Shown here piece after piece: positions 1-7,251 of a DNA stretch of 64,000 nucleotides (position 1 is its first letter; every line of letters starts with the position of its first letter). Below the pieces are notes generated by a model. The model was not told where the DNA came from. It worked only from the letters and a program-made list of their open reading frames with translations, and made no database searches. A program made the position numbers and the translations under genes. The stretch lies in contig OZ007034.1 in assembly GCA_963931635.1 (NCBI GenBank), forward strand, positions 1,488,001-1,552,000, given 5' to 3'. The DNA is from Caccoplasma sp905210875 (GTDB lineage: Bacteria; Bacteroidota; Bacteroidia; Bacteroidales; UBA11471).

Positions 1-1
1 T

Positions 2-778
2 GTGGCCGGGCACGATACCGCATCGGCCGTAGCCGCTGTGCCGGCTCGCAACGAACGGTTTGCCTACCTCAGTTCGGGAACGTGGTCGCTGATGGGTATT
101 GAGGTAAAAGAGGCCATCATCAACAAGGACAGTTTTGAGAAAAACTTTACCAACGAAGGCGGAATCGAAGGTACCACCCGGTTCCTTAAAAACATTTGCG
201 GCATGTGGCTGCTCGAACAGTGCCGTCGCGAATGGGCTGCCGCCGGTAATGACTATTCCTATCCCGAGCTGATAGCCGCTGCCGAAGCCGCTCCGGCCTT
301 CCGTAGCATTATCAATCCCGACTCTCCCTGCTTTGCCAATCCGGCCTCGATGATCGAAGCCATTCGCACCTATTGCCGCCTGACAGGCCAGGAAGAGCCT
401 CAGACCTATGGCGAAATAACCCGATGCATCTTCGAAAGTCTGCCGTTGCGTTACCGTCAGGTGTTCGGTTATTTGCAAGAGATGGCACCCTTCCCCATCG
501 AGTGTCTCCATGTTATCGGTGGCGGGTCGCGCAACAACCTGCTCAACCAGAATACCTGCAATGCGGTAGGCGTTCCTGTGTGGGCAGGACCCTCCGAATG
601 TACGGCCATCGGTAACATCATGTTGCAGGCCAAGGCTGCCGGTGATGTAAACGATATCACCGCCATGCGGGCCATGATAGCCGCGTCGACCGACCTGGCT
701 GCCTTTACTCCCTGTGACAAGGAAACGTGGGATGCCGCCTACGACCGTTATCTGTCGGTTTACCGTGAAGATATTTAA
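2..778 (+). CDS. rhaB: Rhamnulokinase, C-terminal part (truncated by window edge)
   Basis: Rhamnulokinase phosphorylates L-rhamnulose to L-rhamnulose-1-phosphate with ATP in the cytoplasm. About 258 codons are present; the family is usually about 490 residues, so the N-terminal half lies left of the window and the first codon is not a real start. The fragment opens with GHDTASAV, the FGGY-kinase motif near the catalytic base, and later shows the ATP-binding stretch HVIGGGSRNNLLNQ and GPSECTAIGN. It is followed 35 bp on by rhamnose isomerase, then rhaT and rhaD, which settles the substrate as rhamnulose rather than another sugar. No sign of frameshift in the part seen. Confidence 0.93.
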   Translation: MAGHDTASAVAAVPARNERFAYLSSGTWSLMGIEVKEAIINKDSFEKNFTNEGGIEGTTRFLKNICGMWLLEQCRREWAAAGNDYSYPELIAAAEAAPAFRSIINPDSPCFANPASMIEAIRTYCRLTGQEEPQTYGEITRCIFESLPLRYRQVFGYLQEMAPFPIECLHVIGGGSRNNLLNQNTCNAVGVPVWAGPSECTAIGNIMLQAKAAGDVNDITAMRAMIAASTDLAAFTPCDKETWDAAYDRYLSVYREDI

Positions 779-813
779 CTTGCCAATAAAAATAACCTGT
801 AAAATATAAAATC

Positions 814-2064
814 ATGAAAGAAAATCTTATTCGTCAAGCCTATGAGATAGCCAAGGAGCGCTATGCCGCTATTGGTGTAAATACCGACGAAGTTTTGGAA
901 AAACTTCAAAAAGTTCAGATATCGCTACATTGCTGGCAAACCGATGATGTGGTGGGTTTTGAATCGGGACAAGCCCTCTCCGGAGGTATTCAGACTACCG
1001 GAAACTATCCCGGTAAAGCCCGCAACATCGACGAAGTACGTGCCGACCTGGTAGAGGCCATGTCTCTGATTCCTTCTAAGCACCGCATCAACCTTCATGA
1101 AATCTACGGCGATTTCGGTGGAAAATTTGTAGACCGCGACCAGTGCGAGCCTGCACACTTTGAAAGCTGGATGCAGTGGGCTGCCGACCTCGGTGTGAAA
1201 CTCGACTTCAACTCTTCGTCGTTCTCTCACCCCAAATCGGGTAATCTCTCGCTCTCCAATCCCGACAAGGGCATCCGCGATTTCTGGATTGAACACACCA
1301 AACGTTGCCGTGCCATTGCCGAAGAGATGGGTAAACGCCAGGGAGACCCCTGTATCATGAACCTTTGGGTACACGACGGTAGCAAGGACATCACGGTGAA
1401 CCGTATGTACTACCGCAGCCTTTTCGAGCAAAGTCTCGATGAAATCTTCTCGGTAAAATACGACCACATGAAGACCGGTCTTGAATCGAAAGTATTCGGT
1501 ATCGGACTGGAATACTACACCGTGGGTTCCAACGAATTCTGCGTAGGTTACGCTACCAAGAACCAGACCCTTCTCACCATCGATACTGGACACTATCACC
1601 CCACCGAGGTGGCTGCCGACAAGGTGTCGTCGATGCTCCTGTTCGTTCCCGAGCTGATACTCCACGTGAGCCGTCCTATCCGTTGGGACTCCGACCACGT
1701 TACCATCATGGACGACTCGACCGTCGAGCTCTTCCAGGAACTCGTTCGTTGCGATGCCATGGACCGCGTACACATCGCGCTGGACTATTTCGATGCCTCC
1801 ATCAACCGCATCGGCGCTTATGTAATCGGTACCCGTGCCGCTCAGAAATCTATCCTTCGCGCCCTGCTTGAACCGCTGGCTACGCTGCGTAAGTACGAGG
1901 CCGAAGACAAGGGATTCCAACGTCTAGCCCTCCTCGAAGAGGCCAAAGCCATGCCTTGGAACGCTGTTTGGGATATGTTCTGCCTCAAAAACAACGTACC
2001 TGTGGGCGAAGAATTTATTCCCGAAGTCGAAAGATACGAGCGTGAAGTTACCTCGAAAAGATAA
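814..2064 (+). CDS. rhaA: L-rhamnose isomerase
   Basis: Converts L-rhamnose to L-rhamnulose, the first step of the pathway whose kinase gene is just upstream. The 416-residue length matches the family (about 419 in E. coli). The protein has the typical N-terminal signature with SLHCWQTDDVVGFE, the metal-site stretch VKLDFNSSSFSHPK, and TIDTGHYHPTE, all characteristic of TIM-barrel rhamnose isomerases that use two divalent metal ions. It starts at an ATG after an A-rich leader with no Shine-Dalgarno sequence, as usual in Bacteroidales. A strong hairpin lies between this gene and rhaT. Cytoplasmic. Identification is secure from motifs and operon context. Confidence 0.96.
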   Translation: MKENLIRQAYEIAKERYAAIGVNTDEVLEKLQKVQISLHCWQTDDVVGFESGQALSGGIQTTGNYPGKARNIDEVRADLVEAMSLIPSKHRINLHEIYGDFGGKFVDRDQCEPAHFESWMQWAADLGVKLDFNSSSFSHPKSGNLSLSNPDKGIRDFWIEHTKRCRAIAEEMGKRQGDPCIMNLWVHDGSKDITVNRMYYRSLFEQSLDEIFSVKYDHMKTGLESKVFGIGLEYYTVGSNEFCVGYATKNQTLLTIDTGHYHPTEVAADKVSSMLLFVPELILHVSRPIRWDSDHVTIMDDSTVELFQELVRCDAMDRVHIALDYFDASINRIGAYVIGTRAAQKSILRALLEPLATLRKYEAEDKGFQRLALLEEAKAMPWNAVWDMFCLKNNVPVGEEFIPEVERYEREVTSKR

Positions 2065-2078
2065 TATCCATTGATAAT

Positions 2079-2119
2079 AAAAAGGTTTATGACGGAGATT
2101 CTCCGTCACAAACCTTTTT
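2079..2119 (+). terminator. Intercistronic hairpin with T tract between rhaA and rhaT
   Basis: Two 19-base arms, 2079-2097 and 2101-2119, pair with one mismatch around a 3-base loop, and the right arm ends in five T. It looks like an intrinsic terminator, yet the next gene of the pathway begins only 14 bp later, so it probably trims or attenuates the transcript rather than ending the operon fully. Confidence 0.75.
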
Positions 2120-2133
2120 AGACATTATATACC

Positions 2134-3168
2134 ATGGACATCGTAATAGGATTATTGATTATTGCTGTGGGTGCATTCTGCCAGTCGAGCTGCTATGTGC
2201 CCATTAACCGCATCAAAGAGTGGAGCTGGGAGTCGTACTGGATGGTACAGGGCGTTTTTGCCTGGCTCGTATTTCCCCTGTTGGGAGCCCTGCTGGCTGT
2301 GCCCGAAGGTGCCTCGTTGCTCGACCTTTTCACGGCCGAAAATTCGGTTAACATCTGGATGACCATTCTCTTTGGAGCTCTTTGGGGGGTTGGCGGTCTT
2401 ACTTTCGGACTGTCGATGCGCTATCTGGGTGTGGCCCTGGGCCAGTCTATTTCGCTGGGAACCTGTGCCGGACTGGGAACCGTGCTTGGCCCCATCATGC
2501 TGCACATTTTCTATCCCGAGGCCGGTCATCTTGAAAAGCTCACCTGGGCCGTAATCATCGGTGTGATAGTTACGCTTGTGGGTATCTCCATCATCGGTGT
2601 GGCCGGAAACATGAAGGCTGCACAACTCTCCGACGAAGAGAAAAAGGCGGCTGTGAAAGATTTCAACTTTCCAAAAGGCATTACCATTGCCCTCTTGGCC
2701 GGATTCATGAGTGCCTGCTTCAACGTGGGTCTCGAATTTGGCAGCTCGCTCCACTTCGAGAATACCCCCGATATCTTCAAAACCCTCCCCGCTACGCTGC
2801 TTGTGACACTTGGTGGTTTTGTAACCAATGCCGTCTACTGCTTCTATCAGAACAGCAAGAACCATACCTGGGGCGATTACGGAAAGACGTCGCTCTACCT
2901 CAACAACCTGTTGTTCTGTGCCTTGGCCGGAGCCTTGTGGTACAGCCAGTTCTTCGGGTTGAGCCTCGGAAAGGGCTTCCTCACCGATTCACCCGCGCTT
3001 ATCACGTTTGCTTTCTGCATACTGATGGCGCTCAATGTCGTATTCTCCAACGTGTGGGGAATCATTCTCAAAGAGTGGAAAGGTTGCTCCCGCAAGACCA
3101 TCGTTGTGCTGGTACTGGGTATCATTGTGCTTATTGTCTCGACCTTCATTCCCGAACTGCTTAAATAA
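2134..3168 (+). CDS. rhaT: L-rhamnose/proton symporter
   Basis: Inner-membrane importer of L-rhamnose driven by the proton gradient. The 344-residue protein equals the family size and is almost all hydrophobic, with about ten membrane segments; the N-terminal segment MDIVIGLLIIAVGAFCQSSC and the glycine-rich run FGALWGVGGLTFGLSMRYLG are typical of RhaT. It sits inside the rhamnose catabolic operon between the isomerase and the aldolase. Because of the upstream hairpin, its expression may be lower than that of rhaBA. It supplies free rhamnose, presumably released in the periplasm from pectin by enzymes coded downstream and elsewhere. Confidence 0.94.
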   Translation: MDIVIGLLIIAVGAFCQSSCYVPINRIKEWSWESYWMVQGVFAWLVFPLLGALLAVPEGASLLDLFTAENSVNIWMTILFGALWGVGGLTFGLSMRYLGVALGQSISLGTCAGLGTVLGPIMLHIFYPEAGHLEKLTWAVIIGVIVTLVGISIIGVAGNMKAAQLSDEEKKAAVKDFNFPKGITIALLAGFMSACFNVGLEFGSSLHFENTPDIFKTLPATLLVTLGGFVTNAVYCFYQNSKNHTWGDYGKTSLYLNNLLFCALAGALWYSQFFGLSLGKGFLTDSPALITFAFCILMALNVVFSNVWGIILKEWKGCSRKTIVVLVLGIIVLIVSTFIPELLK

Positions 3169-3207
3169 TAATACTTATAACGTAACCTAAATAATAAAGA
3201 ATAGAGT

Positions 3208-4017
3208 ATGAAATCTATTTTGGACGGACGCCCCGCATTGGCCCGCGAGGTAAACAAGGTGGCCGAAGTTGCCGGTTATCTCTGGCAAAAAGGCTGGGCC
3301 GAACGTAATGGTGGAAACATCACCATCAATATTACCGAGTTTGTAGATGATGAGATACGCAATATGCCGGCAATCGGCCCCGTGACCCCCATCGGAACAA
3401 CCCTTCCTCACATCAAGGGCTGCTATTTCTTCTGCAAGGGAACCAATAAACGTATGCGCGACCTGGCTCGTTGGCCCATGGAGAACGGCTCGGTTATCCG
3501 CATTCTCGACGACTGCGCCAGCTACGAAATCATTGCCGACAATGCAGTGAAACCCACCTCGGAGCTGCCGGCTCACCTGTCGATGCACAATCTGCTTATC
3601 GGTCGCGGCTCTACCTACAAGGCTTCGTTGCATACACACCCCATCGAACTCGTAGCGATGAGTCATGCCCCAAAATTCCTTGAAAAAGATGTTCTCACCA
3701 ACCTCTTGTGGAGTATGATTCCTGAGACTAAGGCATTCTGCCCCAGGGGTTTGGGTATTATTCCTTATAAAATGCCCAGCTCTGTCGAACTGGCCGAGGC
3801 TACCATCAAGGAACTCGACGATTACGATGTGGTAATGTGGGAGAAGCATGGCGTATGTGCTGTGGGTGAGGATATTATGACAGCCTTTGACCAGGTCGAT
3901 GTTCTCTGCAAGTCGGCTCAGATTTACATCAATGCCAAGTGCATGGGCTTCGAACCCGACGGCATGAGCGCCGAACAGATGAAAGAGTTGAGTGTAACCT
4001 TTAACCTTCCCAAATAA
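3208..4017 (+). CDS. rhaD: L-rhamnulose-1-phosphate aldolase
   Basis: Class II zinc aldolase that splits L-rhamnulose-1-phosphate into dihydroxyacetone phosphate and L-lactaldehyde. At 269 residues it matches the family (274 in E. coli). The zinc ligands are visible as the H-x-H of SLHTHPIELVAMSH, with a third His in MWEKHGVCAVG; the aldolase II pattern NGGNITINI is near residue 35. It ends the rhamnose set (rhaBATD order). The next gene, a GH105 hydrolase, starts 30 bp further with no terminator between, so catabolism and polymer breakdown appear co-transcribed. No lactaldehyde reductase (fucO) is present nearby. Confidence 0.95.
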   Translation: MKSILDGRPALAREVNKVAEVAGYLWQKGWAERNGGNITINITEFVDDEIRNMPAIGPVTPIGTTLPHIKGCYFFCKGTNKRMRDLARWPMENGSVIRILDDCASYEIIADNAVKPTSELPAHLSMHNLLIGRGSTYKASLHTHPIELVAMSHAPKFLEKDVLTNLLWSMIPETKAFCPRGLGIIPYKMPSSVELAEATIKELDDYDVVMWEKHGVCAVGEDIMTAFDQVDVLCKSAQIYINAKCMGFEPDGMSAEQMKELSVTFNLPK

Positions 4018-4047
4018 TCTTCCCTTACCGAACGACTATCGACCCTT

Positions 4048-5361
4048 ATGAAGAAACTGACCTTATTGGCTTTCGCCGTTTTGACCGCGTCGTCGCTCTT
4101 GGCAGCTCCTGCCAAGAAGCGCACGGCCAAAGATGCCGCCCTTGCCATGGCCGACCGTATTGTGGAGAGTACAACCTACCAGTTTAAAAATACCGAGACT
4201 GGCGAGACCTACACAACGGTAAAGAAACAGAAACCCTCAGCACCCATAAAAGTTGCCTGCAAGTACAACGACTGGCACTACACCAACGGTGTGCTGCACA
4301 TAGCGATGCTCGAACTTGCCGACAAGCTCGGCGACGAGAAGTACAAGGATTATGTGCTTAAAAACATGAACTTTGTCTTCAACGAAGGCAATCTCGAATT
4401 TTTCAGAAAGAAATTCGACGCAGCCCTCGAAGCCGGCGGCTGGATGGCCGTGCGCAAAGTGAGCTGGCACATGATATTCCGGGGCAAACGTCTCGACGAC
4501 AACGGTCCCATGGGTGCTTCGCTCATCGACTTGCAGCGCCACCTGCCCGCTCCCGACAAGGCATTCCAGGCCTATATCGACGAAACTGCCGACCACTTGA
4601 ACTATGCCGAGCCGCGACTTATCGACGGCACCATTGCCCGCCTTTGGCCGCATGAAAACACCGTTTGGGCTGACGACCTCTTTATGGCTGTATCGTTCCT
4701 CTGCCGCATGGGTGAGGCTACCGGCGACATGAAATACTTCGACGATGCTGCCAATCAAGTGTTGCAGTATCACAAGTATCTCTGGTGTCCCGAGAAGCAG
4801 ATTTATTACCACTGCTATCACACCGATACCGATGAGCATGGCGTAGCGCACTGGTCGAGAGCCAACGGCTGGATGCTTATGGCTCAGGCCGACCTGCTGA
4901 GCCGCCTGCCCGAGAATCACCCCCAGCGTGAGGCTCTTTTGGAGAACTTCCGTCGTCAAGTGAGCGGTGTGTGCCGTTATCAGGGCGAGAACGGTCTCTG
5001 GCACCAGTTGCTCGACAAGACCGACTCTTACGATGAAGTTACCGGTACGGCTATGTTTACCTTCGCCATTGCGCGGGGAGTCAAGCAGGGTTGGATACAC
5101 AAAGACTTTATCTATGTGGCCGAGCAGGGCTTGAAAGGTATTCTCTCCAAGATGTCGCCCGACGGCGACCTCGAAGCCATCTGCGTAGGTACCGGCATTA
5201 TGCCTTCGCTTACCTATTATTATAACCGTCCCACCCAAAAGAACGATCCGATGGGTGAGGGACCCGTGTTGCGCGCTTTGGTCGAGATGATGGATGCTCC
5301 CAAGTATACCGAAATTAAAGCCGAGCAACAGTACGACCGCATTGTGGTCGATAAAGACTAG
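4048..5361 (+). CDS. GH105 unsaturated rhamnogalacturonyl hydrolase, secreted
   Basis: Family GH105 (YteR/YesR-like) hydrolase that removes the unsaturated galacturonyl residue left by pectate or rhamnogalacturonan lyases, releasing rhamnose. The protein of 437 residues starts with a signal peptide (MKKLTLLAFAVLTASSLLAA), so it is periplasmic or exported. The (alpha/alpha)6 fold motifs are clear: CKYNDWHYTNGVLHIAM, the catalytic-Asp block NTVWADDLFMAVSFL, and HWSRANGWMLMA. It follows rhaD by 30 bp, tying rhamnose use to rhamnogalacturonan. Substrate (RG-I type disaccharide versus another unsaturated uronide) is inferred from neighbours, not proven. Confidence 0.92.
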   Translation: MKKLTLLAFAVLTASSLLAAPAKKRTAKDAALAMADRIVESTTYQFKNTETGETYTTVKKQKPSAPIKVACKYNDWHYTNGVLHIAMLELADKLGDEKYKDYVLKNMNFVFNEGNLEFFRKKFDAALEAGGWMAVRKVSWHMIFRGKRLDDNGPMGASLIDLQRHLPAPDKAFQAYIDETADHLNYAEPRLIDGTIARLWPHENTVWADDLFMAVSFLCRMGEATGDMKYFDDAANQVLQYHKYLWCPEKQIYYHCYHTDTDEHGVAHWSRANGWMLMAQADLLSRLPENHPQREALLENFRRQVSGVCRYQGENGLWHQLLDKTDSYDEVTGTAMFTFAIARGVKQGWIHKDFIYVAEQGLKGILSKMSPDGDLEAICVGTGIMPSLTYYYNRPTQKNDPMGEGPVLRALVEMMDAPKYTEIKAEQQYDRIVVDKD

Positions 5362-5370
5362 TCAACGATG

Positions 5371-5408
5371 AGGTCTGTCACTCTCACTGCAATGAGTGTG
5401 ACAGACCT
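5371..5408 (+). terminator. Hairpin between GH105 and GH28 genes
   Basis: Arms 5371-5386 and 5393-5408 pair over 16 bases with one mismatch and a 6-base loop. The following bases are AT-rich but lack a clean T run, so it may be an RNA-processing or attenuation hairpin rather than a full terminator. It is the second intercistronic hairpin of this operon. Confidence 0.55.
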
Positions 5409-5438
5409 TGATATTTTATAATCTATAAATATTACAGT

Positions 5439-6872
5439 ATGAAAAAAAACTTGTTCCTCCTGTGCGCTCTTCTGGCTCCGGCCTTGATTTCGGCGCAGCT
5501 CTCTTCCAAGGACGCGTGGAAACAGGCTGCCAAGCTTGAAAAGTCGATTGAGAAAACCTCTTTCCCCGATCGCACTTTCAACATTACCGATTTCGGAGCT
5601 AAACCCGACACCCCCGAGGCTCCCTGTCACGATGCCATCAATCTGGCTATTGTAACTTGCAATCAGGCTGGTGGCGGTACCGTGGTTGTCCCTGCCGGTA
5701 CTTTCTATACTGGCCCCATCACCCTCAAAAGCAACGTTAATTTCCATCTCGAAGAAGGTGCCGTACTCAAATTCGATACCAACCCCGAGCTTTATATGCC
5801 TGCCGTGCTTACCCGCTGGGAAGGAATCGATTGTTACAATATGCATCCGTTGATTTATGCCTTCGGTGAGACAAACCTGGCCATCACTGGTAAAGGTGTT
5901 ATAGACGGACAAGGCTCTATGGAGACATGGTGGCCCATGTGCGGTGCCAAGAAGTATGGCTGGAAAGAGGGTATGATAGGTCAGAACTGCGGCGGCCGTG
6001 CCAAACTGCTTGCTTGGGGCGAGGCCGGTGAACCTATTTACAAACGCCAGATGACGGTGCAGGACGGTATGCGTCCCCAGTTGGTCAATCTCTACCGTTG
6101 CGACCGAGTTTTGGTAGAAGGCGTTACGATGCAGAATTCTCCCTTCTGGACGTTACATCCGCTTTTCTGTACCAATCTTATCGTGCGTGGTGTGCATTTC
6201 GTCAACCGTGGTCCTAACGGTGACGGTTGTGACCCTGAGTCTTGCAATGGTGTGATTATCGAAAACTGCATCTTCGATACGGGCGATGACTGCATTGCCA
6301 TCAAGAGCGGCCGCAACCGCGATGGTCGTACCTGGGGCGTTCCCAGCCAGAATATCATCGTGCGTAACTGCAAGATGTACGACGGCCATGGAGGAGTGGT
6401 TATCGGTAGTGAAATTTCCGGTGGTTATAAAAATCTTTACGTAGAAGACTGTGAGATGGATAGCCCCAATCTCGACCGTGTTATCCGCATCAAGACCAGC
6501 AACTGCCGTGGTGGTATTATCGAGAATGTTTTTGTGCGTAACATCAAGGTGGGCGTTTGTCGCGAAGCCGTGCTGCGTATCAATCTCCAATACGAAAACC
6601 GTGAGAAATGCGATCGCAGTTTCCCACCCACGGTGCGTAACGTTCTTTGTGAAAACATTACCTGCGAAGGCAGTAGTTTGGGTATCTATTACGTAGGATT
6701 GGAAGGCTCCGACAATGTGTATAATATCCAGGTAGACAACTGCGAGTTCAACAACGTGAAGAAGGGCTCTGTCAACCCCGAAGATGGAATTTACATCAGA
6801 GGTGGTGTCAAAGATGTTCGTTTTAACAATTTGAAGATAAATGGCAAAGTCGTGAAGTCACCCGTGCTTTAA
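5439..6872 (+). CDS. GH28 polygalacturonase-family glycoside hydrolase, secreted
   Basis: Right-handed parallel beta-helix hydrolase of family GH28, which cleaves alpha-1,4 galacturonide bonds in homogalacturonan or galacturonyl-rhamnose bonds in rhamnogalacturonan. The 477-residue protein has a signal peptide ending near AQLSS. All GH28 active-site blocks are present: NSPFWTLHPLFC, GPNGDGCDPESC (first Asp), FDTGDDCIAIKSGRN (Asp pair), GHGGVVIGSE (catalytic His) and RVIRIKTS. The N-terminal FNITDFGAKPD is the usual beta-helix entry. It ends the rhamnose/pectin operon; a terminator follows 23 bp later. Endo or exo action cannot be read from the sequence. Confidence 0.93.
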   Translation: MKKNLFLLCALLAPALISAQLSSKDAWKQAAKLEKSIEKTSFPDRTFNITDFGAKPDTPEAPCHDAINLAIVTCNQAGGGTVVVPAGTFYTGPITLKSNVNFHLEEGAVLKFDTNPELYMPAVLTRWEGIDCYNMHPLIYAFGETNLAITGKGVIDGQGSMETWWPMCGAKKYGWKEGMIGQNCGGRAKLLAWGEAGEPIYKRQMTVQDGMRPQLVNLYRCDRVLVEGVTMQNSPFWTLHPLFCTNLIVRGVHFVNRGPNGDGCDPESCNGVIIENCIFDTGDDCIAIKSGRNRDGRTWGVPSQNIIVRNCKMYDGHGGVVIGSEISGGYKNLYVEDCEMDSPNLDRVIRIKTSNCRGGIIENVFVRNIKVGVCREAVLRINLQYENREKCDRSFPPTVRNVLCENITCEGSSLGIYYVGLEGSDNVYNIQVDNCEFNNVKKGSVNPEDGIYIRGGVKDVRFNNLKINGKVVKSPVL

Positions 6873-6894
6873 GTCTATCTGCCTGTTTCTCATA

Positions 6895-6929
6895 AATCCA
6901 TCTCGGCCTTTGTCGAGGTGGATTTTTTG
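6895..6929 (+). terminator. Intrinsic terminator of the rha-GH105-GH28 operon
   Basis: An 11-bp stem (6895-6905 with 6914-6924, one G-U type mismatch) with an 8-base loop, running into six T at 6923-6928. Good intrinsic terminator. Confidence 0.85.
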
Positions 6930-7037
6930 TTCTATGCCTGAGAGACCCTTTCTCCAACTTATCTTTATTTTTGAGCGTTAGAGCTATCTCAGATGACCAA
7001 TTTGGCGTGTCAAAAAAATCCACATGCTTTTTTTGCA

Positions 7038-7065
7038 TTGTCCTTATTTCTTCTTCTAAGGACAA
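7038..7065. promoter_or_regulatory. 9-bp inverted repeat in the control region before the uptake operon
   Basis: TTGTCCTTA at 7038-7046 is mirrored exactly by TAAGGACAA at 7057-7065, with a 10-base centre. It lies in the 379-bp gene-free stretch 6873-7251, about 160 bp upstream of the promoter of the uptake operon, and ends no gene. It could bind a dimeric regulator; this is inference. The rest of the stretch is AT-rich and shows only the terminator and the -7 box described separately. Confidence 0.45.
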
Positions 7066-7220
7066 ATATTGTATTAAAAAGGGCAAAACGGTGAGCCTTG
7101 AAAACTCGATTCACATCTACTTTTGCCCAGAATAACCCTTTGTGTGTAATTTACAATATTTAAAAGACAAAATAATTATTAATAGGGTCATTTTGCGCAG
7201 TATGCCCGCGTGAAATAGCC

Positions 7221-7239
7221 TTTATCTTTGTAAGATAAA
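7221..7239 (+). promoter_or_regulatory. -7 promoter box inside a perfect 8-bp palindrome
   Basis: TATCTTTG at 7223-7230 fits the Bacteroides -7 consensus TAnnTTTG. It sits inside a perfect dyad: TTTATCTT (7221-7228) and AAGATAAA (7232-7239) around TGT. No good -33 box stands 20 bp upstream, as often seen at promoters needing an activator. Likely promoter of the operon 7252-25234. Confidence 0.55.
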
Positions 7240-7251
7240 TAGAAGTATACC

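Noticed and set aside
925..1920. Minus-strand open frame of 331 codons inside rhaA
   Set aside because: Shadow of the isomerase gene; no recognisable protein features.
6823..7086. Small minus-strand open frame of 87 codons in the gap before the uptake operon
   Set aside because: It overlaps the GH28 end and the terminator, and has a low-complexity charged sequence with no family likeness.
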